Shown here one piece after another: positions 37,197 through 46,414 of a stretch of 64,000 nt of DNA. Every line of letters starts with the position of its first letter. Position 1 is the stretch's first letter. Source of the DNA: DATFVA01 sp963811905 (GTDB lineage Bacteria; Bacteroidota; Ignavibacteria; Ignavibacteriales; Ignavibacteriaceae); the NCBI GenBank assembly GCA_963811905.1, contig CAWETK010000010.1, forward strand, positions 1-64,000, given 5' to 3'. The translations under genes and the position numbers were made by a program. The notes under the pieces are model-generated. The model did no database searches. It had not been told where the DNA came from and saw only the letters and a list, made by a program, of their open reading frames with translations.

Positions 37197-38189
37197 ATGT
37201 TTAATCAGAAAGAATTAAATCTATTAAAGAAAGGGGAACCGCTAAATCACTTTTTAGTTGTACGGAAGAGTGAAGTCAGGCTGACAAAGACAAATAAACA
37301 ATACCTTTCTCTTGACCTCGGGGATAAATCCCTTACCCTTAATGCAAATATATGGGATAATTTTGATGAAATTTCTGTAAAGATTAAACCGGGAGTTGTT
37401 GTAAAAGTATCGGGTAATATCGATGAATTTCAGGGCAGTGCACAGATTCGGATATCCTCAATAAAGTTGACTTCACCCGAAGATGGTGTTTCTGCAGCTG
37501 ATTTCCAGGCTCAGTCAAAACGCGACTTGAATGAAATGAAGAAGGAATTTGCATTAAGGATGGAGCGTATAAATGATGAAAACCTTAAAAAACTTATGGG
37601 AATTATATTTTCCGGTGAGAGATTTGAAAAATATATAAACGTCCCTGCCGGTAAGTTATGGCATCACTCTTATATACATGGTTTGCTTGAGCATACCCTT
37701 GAGATAATAAAGATCTGCGATTTAATGTGCGATATTCATCCCGAAATTAATAGAGATATTCTCATATGCGGAGCTATGCTTCACGACTTCGGCAAGACGG
37801 AAGAGCTTAGTTATGAGCCGGTTTTCGAATATACCGATAAAGGAAAATTGCTGGGTCATATAGTTATATCGGCAATGATTGTTAATGAGGAAGCAAAAAA
37901 AATAAAAGATTTTCCCGAGGACCTCAAAGATTGTCTCTTACACGTTATCCTGAGCCACCAGGGTAAACTTGAATTCGCATCCCCTGTTGTACCCAAAACA
38001 CTGGAGGCAATTGCGCTTTACCAGGCTGATGAACTAAGTGCCAAGGTTAATGCATATAAAAATGCGATACTTAAAGATCAGAAAAATGACAGCAAATGGA
38101 CTAAGTATATCAGTCTCGTCTCAACAGATCTTTTCAATCATGGTATCTCTTCAGGTATTGAAGAGATAAACAAATCACTCTTCGATTAA
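37197..38189 (+). CDS. OB-fold/HD-domain 3'-5' exoribonuclease, YhaM-like
   Basis: A 330-residue protein with an OB-fold nucleic-acid-binding domain (residues ~5-90; YLSLDLGDKSLTLNANIWDN, VKVSGNIDEFQG) and an HD metal-dependent phosphohydrolase domain (HHSYIHGLLEHTLEI with His residues, MLHDFGKTEEL with the HD pair, LLHVILSHQG). The order matches YhaM, a 3'-5' exonuclease of Gram-positives, which degrades RNA and ssDNA. Whether it acts on RNA or DNA here is not known. It runs on from the NusG-like gene, 17 bp apart. Confidence 0.87.
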   Translation: MFNQKELNLLKKGEPLNHFLVVRKSEVRLTKTNKQYLSLDLGDKSLTLNANIWDNFDEISVKIKPGVVVKVSGNIDEFQGSAQIRISSIKLTSPEDGVSAADFQAQSKRDLNEMKKEFALRMERINDENLKKLMGIIFSGERFEKYINVPAGKLWHHSYIHGLLEHTLEIIKICDLMCDIHPEINRDILICGAMLHDFGKTEELSYEPVFEYTDKGKLLGHIVISAMIVNEEAKKIKDFPEDLKDCLLHVILSHQGKLEFASPVVPKTLEAIALYQADELSAKVNAYKNAILKDQKNDSKWTKYISLVSTDLFNHGISSGIEEINKSLFD

Positions 38190-38203
38190 CCCAAAGGTTC
38201 AAT

Positions 38204-38992
38204 ATGTTTAATTATAAACATTCCCCAATATCATTTTTGTGCTTTCTGTTTTTAATGTCTTTTTGTGCCGTAGCAGAAGCTCAGACAGCTGAGTCACTAA
38301 TGCAGGAAGGGGATCAGCAGACAGAGGAATTTAATAACCAGAAAGCTCTCGAGCTTTATTTAAAAGCTGACAAACTTTCACCCGGTAACTGGCAGGTCCT
38401 CTGGCGGATCAGCCGCTCCTATGTAAACCTCGGCGTACATATGCCGTCTACTAACGGCGATGAGGAAGATGCCCAGCTTGCTGTTTTTGAAAAGGCTCTG
38501 GCTTATGCCGACCGGGCTGTCAAACTTGCAAAGGATCAGTCGGTTGTGTATGTAAGGCGGGCTGTTGTCAATGGAAGAATAGCCTTGTTTAAAGGAGTAT
38601 TCACTGTTGGCGGCGTAGTTAACAAGGTTAAGGAAGATTGCGATAAGGCTATCAAACTTGGGAATGGGGATGCTTATAGTCTTGCTCTCGCTCATTATAT
38701 CCTCGGCAGAACCCATGCTAAAGTTAGTGAAAAATGGGCCCCTGCAAGAGCGGTTTTGGGACTCGGTTGGGCGGATAAAGATTCTGCTCTTGTCGAGTTA
38801 AAGAAAGCTGTCGATATGTATCCTAATTTCAGAATGTTCTATCTTGAACTCGGAAAAACTTACCTTGAGGATGATGAGTATGATAAAGCAAAATTTTATT
38901 TGAACAAAGTAATTGATTCACCAAAAAAAGATCAGGATGATGATCAGGTGCTTGCAGAAGCAAGGCAGCTGCTCAAAGATTTGAATGATTAA
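38204..38992 (+). CDS. Exported TPR protein
   Basis: Signal peptide (first ~26 residues; SFLCFLFLMSFCAVAEAQ) then TPR-like helices: NNQKALELYLKADKLSPG, VFEKALAYADRAVKLA, SALVELKKAVDMYPN, EYDKAKFYLNKVIDSP. Length 262. This looks like a periplasmic scaffold of the kind that Bacteroidota-group genomes call regulator-of-microtubule-dynamics-like. No partner is suggested except its position between the YhaM-like and sirtuin genes, which lie 14 and 5 bp away. Confidence 0.8.
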   Translation: MFNYKHSPISFLCFLFLMSFCAVAEAQTAESLMQEGDQQTEEFNNQKALELYLKADKLSPGNWQVLWRISRSYVNLGVHMPSTNGDEEDAQLAVFEKALAYADRAVKLAKDQSVVYVRRAVVNGRIALFKGVFTVGGVVNKVKEDCDKAIKLGNGDAYSLALAHYILGRTHAKVSEKWAPARAVLGLGWADKDSALVELKKAVDMYPNFRMFYLELGKTYLEDDEYDKAKFYLNKVIDSPKKDQDDDQVLAEARQLLKDLND

Positions 38993-38997
38993 AACTT

Positions 38998-39741
38998 ATG
39001 GAATTTCTGCAGAGTTTTATAGACAGACTACTTGAAGCGAAATCGGTAGTTTTCTTTACCGGTGCAGGTATTTCTGCGGAAAGCGGTATTCCAACATTCC
39101 GTGGGAAGGATGGGATCTGGAATAAACTTAAACCTGAAGAGCTTGCTAATTTCGATGCATTTATCCGGAATCCTGAAATGGTATGGGAATGGTACTCCCA
39201 CCGAAAAAAAATCATTCATGATTCTCAGCCCAACCCCGGGCATACAGCAATCGCAGAAATGCAGAATATATTTGACCGGGTAACAGTGGTTACCCAGAAT
39301 ATTGATAATCTTCACCGCCGGGCCGGCAGCAGGGAGATTTACGAACTGCACGGAAATATCGAGCGGAATTATTGTATTCAGTGCAAGACGTATTATAATG
39401 AAGAGCTCCCTATGGAGGGGAAAATCCCCAAATGCACAAAATGCGGGGGTCTGGTCAGACCGGATATTGTCTGGTTCGGTGAATATCTGCCGCAGGATCA
39501 GTTCATTGAGTCGGAAAAGGCTTCGAGAGAGTGTGATATATTTTTTGTGGTTGGAACTTCAGCAGTGGTTTTCCCGGCTGCATCACTGATCTATACTGCC
39601 AGGGATACCGGGGCGTATATTGTGGAAGTTAACATCGGGGAAACAGAAATTTCTTATCTTGCCGATAAATCCTTTTATGGAGAGGCGGGAAAGGTATTAC
39701 CTTTAATTGCAGAAAGACTCAGGAACGAAAAGAATCTCTGA
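38998..39741 (+). CDS. cobB: Sirtuin, NAD-dependent protein deacylase (class III type)
   Basis: Removes acyl groups from lysines using NAD. The 247-residue protein shows FTGAGISAESGIPTFRG (NAD binding), VTQNIDNLH, the catalytic His in LYELHGN-like IYELHGN (about residue 115), and a zinc ribbon CIQCKTYY ... CTKCGG. A Tyr and Arg in WEWYSHRKK (Tyr-x-x-Arg) mark class III sirtuins that prefer succinyl or malonyl lysine. This preference is family knowledge, not tested here. It starts 5 bp after the TPR gene and converges with the MarR gene. Confidence 0.93.
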   Translation: MEFLQSFIDRLLEAKSVVFFTGAGISAESGIPTFRGKDGIWNKLKPEELANFDAFIRNPEMVWEWYSHRKKIIHDSQPNPGHTAIAEMQNIFDRVTVVTQNIDNLHRRAGSREIYELHGNIERNYCIQCKTYYNEELPMEGKIPKCTKCGGLVRPDIVWFGEYLPQDQFIESEKASRECDIFFVVGTSAVVFPAASLIYTARDTGAYIVEVNIGETEISYLADKSFYGEAGKVLPLIAERLRNEKNL

Positions 39742-39742
39742 T

Positions 39743-40192
39743 TTATTTTTCTTTTAAACCAATTTCCTTACACATCCTCTGAAGCTGACATTGTTCCTCT
39801 TCGCTTAAAACATTTATTTCTTTCACGATCGAATCGAGATGTTCGGGAAATATCTTTTTGATGAATTCCCTCCCGGCGGGTGTCAGATGAATAATGTAAT
39901 GCCTGCGGTCAAGTTCACCCCTTTCCCTTTTTACAAAATTTCTTTTCTCGAGGTTGTCGATAACCATTGTAATATTTCCGGGACTCCTGAGAAGTTTATC
40001 GCTAAGCTCTCTCTGGTTCAATGGTCCCAGATGGTATAAAGCTTCCAGTACCGCAAACTGGCTTTCGGTTAATGAATGTTTGGAAAGAAAAGGATAAAGC
40101 CTTTGATTAAGCGACTCAACAGCCCTGACAAGTTTAATGTAGGTGTTAAGAGCCGTGACTTCTTTTTTTGATCCTTTATGATGTGTTCCCAT
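39743..40192 (-). CDS. MarR family transcriptional regulator
   Basis: A 149-residue winged-helix regulator: SLTESQFAVLEALYHLG, LSDKLLRSPGNITMVIDNLEKRNFVKRE (recognition helix and wing with the DRRHY sequence), dimerisation helices at both ends. MarR proteins usually repress genes next to them and respond to phenolic or oxidative signals. Neighbours are a small membrane protein downstream (40256-40534) on the same strand and a sirtuin converging. The targets are not shown. No operator palindrome was recognised upstream of its start at 40192. Confidence 0.92.
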   Translation of the reverse strand: MGTHHKGSKKEVTALNTYIKLVRAVESLNQRLYPFLSKHSLTESQFAVLEALYHLGPLNQRELSDKLLRSPGNITMVIDNLEKRNFVKRERGELDRRHYIIHLTPAGREFIKKIFPEHLDSIVKEINVLSEEEQCQLQRMCKEIGLKEK

Positions 40193-40255
40193 AGCCTCAA
40201 ATAAAATAGCTATGGGAAGCTAATGTTTAGAAAAAGAATAATCAAGAATATTAAT

Positions 40256-40534
40256 TTAATTTCTTCTTCTGGGGGTAATTAAACTTAATATCCCTGTAAA
40301 CACTACTGCACCTAAAATCGCCCATACCACCGGAAAGGCAACCTCGCCTACATTAATGACGAATATCTCCGGCAGATTCATCTTGTGAGCCAGCCATGTT
40401 CCAATAAGCGCCCCTATAAATCCCACGGCAATTGAAAGGAAACAGCCTCCGCTGGAAAATCCAACTAATGCTTGTCCAATAGAACCAGAAATCCCTGCAA
40501 TTATCAGTAAAAGTATTATTTCAAGGAAAGACAT
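40256..40534 (-). CDS. GlsB/YeaQ/YmgE family membrane protein (transglycosylase-associated)
   Basis: A 92-residue hydrophobic protein with three membrane segments rich in Gly (IAGISGSIGQALVG, IAVGFIGALIGTWLA, VVWAILGAVVFTG) and a basic end PRRRN. The glycine-zipper pattern fits the GlsB/YeaQ stress-related membrane family. Biological function is unclear; members are often induced by envelope or osmotic stress. It lies upstream of the MarR gene on the same strand, separated by 63 bp. Confidence 0.8.
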   Translation of the reverse strand: MSFLEIILLLIIAGISGSIGQALVGFSSGGCFLSIAVGFIGALIGTWLAHKMNLPEIFVINVGEVAFPVVWAILGAVVFTGILSLITPRRRN

Positions 40535-41221
40535 TATTTACCTGTAGTTTTTATACTAAGATAACTACTTCAGATGATGTGATACTGTTAGAACTGTCAC
40601 CCTGTCTTATTATTAATGCTGTCCAAATTATAATTAAAATACTCCGTCCTTACATTGCCTGCAACTGAGGGCAGCCAAATTTGCATCAATAACAATATTC
40701 CATCGCAATTTACCCGACTAAATCATCGAAGGTGGATTCATCCGCCAAAGGCGGACTATTCCAAAACCCCATTCCTTCGTAATTCCATCGTATTACTTAT
40801 TTGATTTTTCCCTGGTAAAGCTCAGACCGACAAGAAGAAAAATGACCAGAAGTGTAATGGAGAAGATTATTGTCATTGCGTCAGAAATAATCTGCATATT
40901 ATCAACCCTTAATTAATAAATAAAATACGTTTTTCCGCAGTTAGAGTCAGGTATAACAGATTAAAATTCGTACCAGAATTAATTTGCTCCAAAATTGCAA
41001 AAAACAGTCTTTTACATCATTTTACAGTAGAGTAATGATTTAAAATTGTAATTATGTTTCAAACTAAGATTATTCTGCCTGCTTAAATGCGTAATTAGAC
41101 ATGATGCAGGAACTTCATTTATGAAGTTTTTTAGGCGGGCTTTATGAAGTTCTAAAAACAAACATCACAATTTCATTTTCATTCACCTAAAAGTTGAAAT
41201 TTCAAATGATGGAAGAATTTT
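40535..41221. other. Long spacer with a small membrane-protein gene
   Basis: About 690 bp between the GlsB-family gene and cobO. It contains a possible 34-residue membrane protein on the minus strand (listed separately), a GC hairpin TCCGCC AAA GGCGGA at 40741-40755 and a hairpin AACTTCAT/ATGAAGTT at 41111-41128 followed by TTTTTT, like a terminator on the plus strand with no recognised gene before it. Nothing else is seen. Confidence 0.5.
40793..40897 (-). CDS. Possible 34-residue single-span membrane protein
   Basis: ATG at 40897-40895, stop at 40795-40793. The sequence begins MQIISDAMTIIFSITLLV and continues IFLLVGLSFTREKSNK: a hydrophobic helix of ~20 residues with a basic C-terminal tail, the positive-inside pattern. 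Upstream AAGGG lies about 9 nt before the start. It resembles small accessory membrane proteins in shape only (for example KdpF- or CcoQ-like sizes); no family is recognised. Confidence 0.4.
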   Translation of the reverse strand: MQIISDAMTIIFSITLLVIFLLVGLSFTREKSNK

Positions 41222-41755
41222 ATGGTAAAACTTAACAAAGGTTTTATACAGGTTTATACCGGCAACGGGAAAGGAAAGACAACAGCTGCAATAGGACAGG
41301 CAGTAAGGGCAGCCGGTGCAGGTATGAATTCATATATCATTCAATTTATGAAGGAATATCCCTATAGTGAATTAACTGCTCTCAGGGAGCTTTCAGAATG
41401 GATAACAGTTGAACAAAAGGGAGGTGACGACTTTGTTTATAAAAAAGAATTGCCCCCTGAAGAGGAAAAAATAAAAGCCAGGGAGGCTCTTAAAAAAGCT
41501 GCTGGTCTTATGCTTAGCGGAGATTTTGATATAATTATTCTTGATGAAATACTCGTCACGGTCTATTTTAAATTACTTACAACAGACGAGATAATCCCGG
41601 TAATTAAGAAAAAACCCCCGGAAGTTGAATTAATCCTTACAGGAAGATATTGCCCGGAAGAAATTATTGAACTCGCTGATTTAGTGACGGAAATGAAGGA
41701 AATCAAACATTATTACTCAAAAGGTATTTTATCTCGTAAAGGAATCGAATCCTGA
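41222..41755 (+). CDS. cobO: Cob(I)alamin adenosyltransferase (BtuR/CobO family)
   Basis: Transfers adenosyl from ATP to cobalamin for B12 coenzyme synthesis or salvage. The 177-residue protein has the P-loop GNGKGKTTAAIGQA (about residues 14-27), the DIIILDEI Walker B-like site, and the GRYCPEEIIELADLVTEM end that identifies the family. No cobalamin riboswitch is recognised upstream, although the 41111 hairpin precedes it. It lies directly before the truncated IS1182 element, 77 bp away. Confidence 0.95.
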   Translation: MVKLNKGFIQVYTGNGKGKTTAAIGQAVRAAGAGMNSYIIQFMKEYPYSELTALRELSEWITVEQKGGDDFVYKKELPPEEEKIKAREALKKAAGLMLSGDFDIIILDEILVTVYFKLLTTDEIIPVIKKKPPEVELILTGRYCPEEIIELADLVTEMKEIKHYYSKGILSRKGIES

Positions 41756-41832
41756 AAACCTCCTTTTCAACGGGTTATCCGGTTGACAATCAAGAAATAA
41801 AAAGACAATTAACGGCTTTAGCGGTGTACCTC

Positions 41833-42945
41833 TTAGCAATGATTGACTTGCCACGATTTGTAATATTCCAACGGCTTATTATTCGGACAAAGAACTTTAT
41901 CTTCTTCTTCCTCATATATAAATTTCTTGTTGGCTTTAACAACAGGGTTTTTACTCCGCTTTGTCGGTACGAAGGCTTTTATATTACGGTTCTCAAATTC
42001 TCTTAAATTTTCTCCCGAACAATATCCTTTATCAGCTGAGACTTCTTCTATTGCTAATCCTAATTGCTTTAACCTTTTTTCTGCTCTGTCAAATACTTCT
42101 AAAAATACTTTTGTATCTCCTCTGTCTGAATAGGTTGTCAATACATCGGTGATAACCCTGTTTTTACTGTCTGCACTATAGTGCGTTGTATAATATAATC
42201 CCGTTTGAGTCCCTGGTTTTGTTGCTATTCTGCTATCAGGATCTGTCCTGCTGAAATATTTTTCATTCTTATCTCTTTCTGTCCTTACTTGTTTTTCAGA
42301 ATCACTTTCCTCGAATTTTGATTCCTCTTCCTTTTTATTTTTATCATTTTCGTCTTTTTTTTCTTCCTCATCCATAGGATTTTCGGCATATGTCCTGTAT
42401 GAGAATTCCTTTAAAATTAAAAAGGGAACTTTCCTCTCAAGGCTATCCAATGAAGCATTTGCTTTGACTAATGTGGAATCTATTGATTGATGCTTCCCTT
42501 CTATCAATCCTGCCTGATAACATTTTTCAAGGATTTGATTAAATACTAATTCAAAAGTCTCTTTCTTTATTATTGTTCTGGTTCTTGATATCGTTGAATG
42601 CCATGGTAGCTTTTCATCTATATCATATCCCAGATAATATCTTATGCTAAGACTATCGCTGGCTTTTCTTACTAATTCCCTGTCAGATATTATATTTTCA
42701 AAAAATCCAAATAGATTTAGCTTAAAAAATACTACAGGGTCTATCGATGGATTCCCTGTTTTTCCATATAGGCTTTCACATTCCTGATAAACGAATCTCA
42801 AATCTAAGATCGATTCTAGTTTCCTGTAGAAATCATCTTCCGGTACTAGATCATCTAAAGTTAAATTATACATTAATTTAGGCTGAAATTTCTTTTTACC
42901 AAGCATAGATTTTTTCCTGTGTATAGGTTTATCTATTCTAAACAA
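41833..42945 (-). pseudogene. IS1182 family transposase, C-terminally truncated
   Basis: A 370-residue DDE transposase: N-terminal DUF772 domain (LTLDDLVPEDDFYRKLESIL; PVVFFKLNLFGF; SDRELVRKASDSLSIRYYLGYD; WHSTISRTR), the first catalytic Asp in QSIDSTLVKANAS (~residue 156), and the second in SADKGYCS. Intact members run 450-500 residues and have a Cys-rich insertion with the third acidic residue after the CPNNKPL site. Here the frame ends ...SWQVNHC soon after that site, so the third residue and zinc-rich tail are gone. Coding sense is otherwise clean, implying a recent truncation. Confidence 0.87.
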
Positions 42946-42975
42946 ATTGCATGCCTAAGAGTTGTGCAACAGACC
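41833..42975 (-). mobile_element. Truncated IS1182-type insertion sequence
   Basis: The right end near 42955-42975 (AGAGTTGTGCAACAG) has the look of an IS1182/IS5-type terminal repeat just upstream of the transposase start at 42945. No matching left end is found past 41833, and the transposase is cut off. The element is therefore a remnant, probably immobile. Imperfectly placed direct repeats (ACGGCTTTAGC at 41812-41822 and 43011-43021) lie around it but do not abut recognisable ends. Confidence 0.7.
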
Positions 42976-43129
42976 TTTTAAGTCGTGGGAATAGTAAAAC
43001 TCAGAGCAATACGGCTTTAGCCACATAGATAAAATTAGAAGAAAATCCGCTAATAATATTTACGTCTGTCGGCTTTATTTTGCGCAGCTACGATAGGCTT
43101 TAGCACACTTACATTTCCACATATATTAT

Positions 43130-43137
43130 TATTTTTG
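43130..43137 (+). promoter_or_regulatory. Possible TAnnTTTG-type -7 box for the S9 peptidase
   Basis: TATTTTTG sits 40 bp before the start codon of the S9 peptidase. Matching -33 TTG is not seen, so this rests on the -7 match alone. Confidence 0.3.
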
Positions 43138-43177
43138 ATATTAAATTTATTAATCCATAAGGCAGAAGGGAAATCCT

Positions 43178-45010
43178 GTGAACTTAAATACTCCTGAAAT
43201 TCCGTTAGAAGATTTTTTTAAGAACCCTGAGAAAACAGCTTACCAGCTTTCGCCGGACGGTGAACACCTTGCTTTTATGATGCCGTGGAAGAGCAGGCTA
43301 AATGTTTTTATACAGAAATCCGGGGATGAAAATGTTCAAAGACTGACCTCCGCAGAGGAGAGGGATATTGCCGGATATTTCTGGGCAAATAATAAACGTA
43401 TTGCATATGTACAGGATAAAGGCGGTGATGAAAATTTCAGGCTGTATGCGGTAGATACAGATGGAAATAACCAGAAGGACCTTACGCCTTTTGAAAAAGT
43501 GAGAGTTGAGCTAATTGATGAGCTTAAGGACAATGACGACGAACTGCTCATCGCAATGAATAACCGGGATGCCAGGTTATTTGATGTCTACAGGATAAAT
43601 GTTAACTCCGGTGAAATGAATATGATCGCGCAGAATCCCGGGAATATAACGGGATGGATGACTGACCACAATGGAAAACTAAGAATAGCAACTACAACAG
43701 ACGGTGTGAATACCGGTATACTCTACAGGAAAAATGAAACCGATGATTTCAAACTGATAATCAGTACTAATTTTAAAGAAACACTTTCCCCTTCGATGTT
43801 CACTTATGATAACAATCTTCTTTATATGATGTCTAACATCGGCCGCGATAAACTTGCCATTGTCAGGTATGACATTGAAAACAATAAAGAACTGGAAGTC
43901 ATTTACGAACATCCTGAGGTTGATGTGTCCGGTCTCCTCAGTTCCGATAAAAGAAAAGTTATCACCGGGGCTGCATTTGTAACTGACAAACGTCACTACC
44001 ATTTCTTCGATAAACAGAGAGAACAGCTTCAGAAAGATCTCGAAGCAAAACTTCCCGGCTATGAGGTTGTAGTTTCACACTCAAACCGGGAGGAAGATAA
44101 AATCCTGGTAAGGACTTACAGCGATAAATCGAGAGGGGCGTACTACTATTACAATATTGAAAATAAAGAGTTTAAGAAGCTTGCTGATGTCAGTCCCTGG
44201 CTTAATGAAGACGATTTGGCAGATATGAAACCAATAGAATTCGAATCAAGAGACGGATTGAAAATTCACGGGTACCTTACGCTTCCACGTGGTGCGGAAC
44301 CGAAATCCCTACCCGTTGTGGTAAATCCGCATGGTGGTCCCTGGCATCGTGATTCCTGGGGATTTAATCCTGAAGTCCAGTTCCTTGCCAACAGAGGTTA
44401 TGCTGTTCTTCAGATAAACTTCCGGGGGTCTACCGGTTATGGAAGGGATTTCTGGGAAATCAGCTTTAAGCAGTGGGGTAAAACAATGCAGGATGATGTT
44501 ACCGACGGCGTAATGTGGTTAATTAAACAGGGTATTGCCGATGAAAAGAAAATAGCAATCTATGGCGGATCCTACGGGGGATATGCAGTGCTGGCTGGAC
44601 TCGCGTTCACACCCGATCTTTATGCCTGCGGCGTCGACTATGTTGGTGTATCTAATCTCTTCACATTTATGAAATCTATACCGCCCTACTGGGAACCTTA
44701 CCTGGAGATGATCTATGAAATGGTGGGAAACCCTGATGAAGATAGGGAGTTGATGGAATCTGCATCACCGGTTTACCATGCAGATAAAATAAAAGCACCT
44801 CTTCTTATCGCGCAGGGAGCTAATGATCCCCGGGTAGCCAAATCGGAATCTGATCAGATTGTTGAAGCCTTGAAGAAAAAGAATATCGATGTCCCGTATA
44901 TAGTTAAAGATAATGAAGGGCATGGTTTCCACAACGAAGAGAACAGGTTTGAGTTCTACAGAGCTATGGAAGATTTCCTTGTGAAGCACCTTGGAGGAAG
45001 GACAACCTGA
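43178..45010 (+). CDS. S9 family prolyl-oligopeptidase-like peptidase
   Basis: A 610-residue protein with an N-terminal beta-propeller (residues ~1-340; repeated LSPDGEHLAF, RDARLFDVYRIN, DGVNTGILYRK style blades) and a C-terminal alpha/beta-hydrolase domain. The nucleophile Ser is in GGSYGGYAVLAG (about residue 470), the Asp in AQGANDPRV and the His in NEGHGFHNEENR. It lacks a signal peptide, so it acts in the cytoplasm, cleaving short peptides or acyl-peptides; similar enzymes are acyl-peptide hydrolases or dipeptidyl peptidases. Start GTG at 43178 follows a purine-rich AAGGCAGAAGG site. Converges with the glycosyltransferase gene. Confidence 0.93.
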   Translation: MNLNTPEIPLEDFFKNPEKTAYQLSPDGEHLAFMMPWKSRLNVFIQKSGDENVQRLTSAEERDIAGYFWANNKRIAYVQDKGGDENFRLYAVDTDGNNQKDLTPFEKVRVELIDELKDNDDELLIAMNNRDARLFDVYRINVNSGEMNMIAQNPGNITGWMTDHNGKLRIATTTDGVNTGILYRKNETDDFKLIISTNFKETLSPSMFTYDNNLLYMMSNIGRDKLAIVRYDIENNKELEVIYEHPEVDVSGLLSSDKRKVITGAAFVTDKRHYHFFDKQREQLQKDLEAKLPGYEVVVSHSNREEDKILVRTYSDKSRGAYYYYNIENKEFKKLADVSPWLNEDDLADMKPIEFESRDGLKIHGYLTLPRGAEPKSLPVVVNPHGGPWHRDSWGFNPEVQFLANRGYAVLQINFRGSTGYGRDFWEISFKQWGKTMQDDVTDGVMWLIKQGIADEKKIAIYGGSYGGYAVLAGLAFTPDLYACGVDYVGVSNLFTFMKSIPPYWEPYLEMIYEMVGNPDEDRELMESASPVYHADKIKAPLLIAQGANDPRVAKSESDQIVEALKKKNIDVPYIVKDNEGHGFHNEENRFEFYRAMEDFLVKHLGGRTT

Positions 45011-45029
45011 CCAGAGTAGAATGGAAAGT

Positions 45030-46397
45030 TTATTGTAATAAGTCCCGGAATGTTTTCCCGGTCCGCTGATGATACAGGTCGTACGCAAACAGAATAAAGA
45101 AGACTGAATACTCGACATAGAGTACGGGAAAATATTCGTGCCATACTTTACCAAGGGGCGTAAAATTAGTGAGGTTGACAGTGAACAACAGACTTAACAC
45201 CGAATAAAATCCTGCAAAGGGGTTTACCGTACTTATCCACCCCAGATACCATGGATAAAGTACTGGAGATAAGATCAATACTGCGAGGAGCACTCCGAAT
45301 GTCCCCTTCATAAAATCCTTATAATAACTCGCTATGTACCCTATCGAGATAAAAAGCAGTATCCCGCAGATTAGTCTTGCCGTTTCTTTGTCCGGAATTA
45401 TTGAAGTAAGTACGTAATAAACAGAAGCATTAAATTCCCATTTGTTTGCGTATATCGTCAGCATTTTTGTTATAGACTGACTTCCATTAAGAAAGGGATA
45501 ATAAAAGAGAATGGAAGTGATGATGAAAATAAGCATAAAATATATAAATCTGACCGGTTTCAATTTTCTTACAAGCAGTGGGATTAAAAAAACCGGGTAC
45601 AGTTTTGTAAGGAATGCCAGAGTAAACGTAAAAACAGCCGGGAGTAGATTCCCTTTTTCCAGATAGTACAGGGAAAGAATCATGAACATTATCCCGGCAG
45701 CATCTATATGCGCATTCACAAAATATTCCATTACAGGAAGTGGAAGCCATGCGTATAATATTATGTAATTCGGGTTAATCTTTTTCAGATTTAAAAGTTT
45801 GAGAAGAAATACCATCGTTATAATTTCACATAACAGGTATATAAGTTTCAATCCTGTTAAACTGTTTCCCGTCAGACTATAGGAAGCAAGGAAAATAATC
45901 TGTGCAGCCGGTGGATAGATCGTGGGCAGGTTCTTAAATGTAACTTTTGAATAATTATCGTCTCGTAGACCTGACAACTCATCCGCATCAGGAGAATATT
46001 GATAAGGGTTGTATCCGTTCTGTATTACCTTCCCTTCCCAGATGTATCTGTAGACATCGGGGGATGTTGTGGGTACAGCAGGAATCAGAGTTACTCTGAA
46101 TAATATTCCAAATAAAATAATAATTATAGGAATGGTGAAATTTGTCTCTCCGGATTTATTACTTGTAAATACCCCGGTAATGAAGGAAGGGGTTTTACCT
46201 GCAGACAGATTGGATTTTTTAATTATATAATACCCGAAGAGAAAAATGACAAAAGTCTCAAAGTAAATAAACATATACAGCCCGATATCCCCCACGCCGT
46301 TATTAACTATAAAGAAGATGTAGAATGCTTCGATTAGAACGCCGGCAGTAATAAGGAGCGAGTAGGATTTCCGGCTATTTAATTTAAAGAAATGCAA
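45030..46397 (-). CDS. Integral-membrane glycosyltransferase-like (GT-C/DUF2029 type)
   Basis: A 455-residue protein with about ten to twelve hydrophobic helices and a conserved periplasmic loop rich in Asp/Pro/Tyr: TSPDVYRYIWEGKVIQNGYNPY, then NLPTIYPPAAQIIF. The D-x-x-R-Y-x-W-E-G and Y-N-P motifs fit GT-C-fold mannosyltransferases of the DUF2029/GT87 kind that use polyprenyl-phosphate sugars. Acceptor and donor are not known. It is read just after the TonB-receptor-like gene, 17 bp apart, so the two are probably one transcript. Confidence 0.8.
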   Translation of the reverse strand: MHFFKLNSRKSYSLLITAGVLIEAFYIFFIVNNGVGDIGLYMFIYFETFVIFLFGYYIIKKSNLSAGKTPSFITGVFTSNKSGETNFTIPIIIILFGILFRVTLIPAVPTTSPDVYRYIWEGKVIQNGYNPYQYSPDADELSGLRDDNYSKVTFKNLPTIYPPAAQIIFLASYSLTGNSLTGLKLIYLLCEIITMVFLLKLLNLKKINPNYIILYAWLPLPVMEYFVNAHIDAAGIMFMILSLYYLEKGNLLPAVFTFTLAFLTKLYPVFLIPLLVRKLKPVRFIYFMLIFIITSILFYYPFLNGSQSITKMLTIYANKWEFNASVYYVLTSIIPDKETARLICGILLFISIGYIASYYKDFMKGTFGVLLAVLILSPVLYPWYLGWISTVNPFAGFYSVLSLLFTVNLTNFTPLGKVWHEYFPVLYVEYSVFFILFAYDLYHQRTGKTFRDLLQ

Positions 46398-46414
46398 GGT
46401 TATCAGGGGAATAA

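Noticed and set aside
40619..40634. CTGTCCAAATTATAA resembling the MITE-like terminal repeat
   Set aside because: Only the first ~9 bases match and no partner inverted copy is found nearby.
41111..41132. Terminator-like hairpin AACTTCAT/ATGAAGTT followed by TTTTTT, as a cobalamin attenuator of cobO
   Set aside because: It lies upstream of cobO, but no riboswitch B12 box is seen and no coding or RNA gene precedes it; the stem is AT-rich.
41812..43021. Direct repeats ACGGCTTTAGC around the IS as a target-site duplication
   Set aside because: The copies do not abut recognisable IS ends; a third GGCTTTAGC occurs near 43094, so the similarity may be chance or unrelated.
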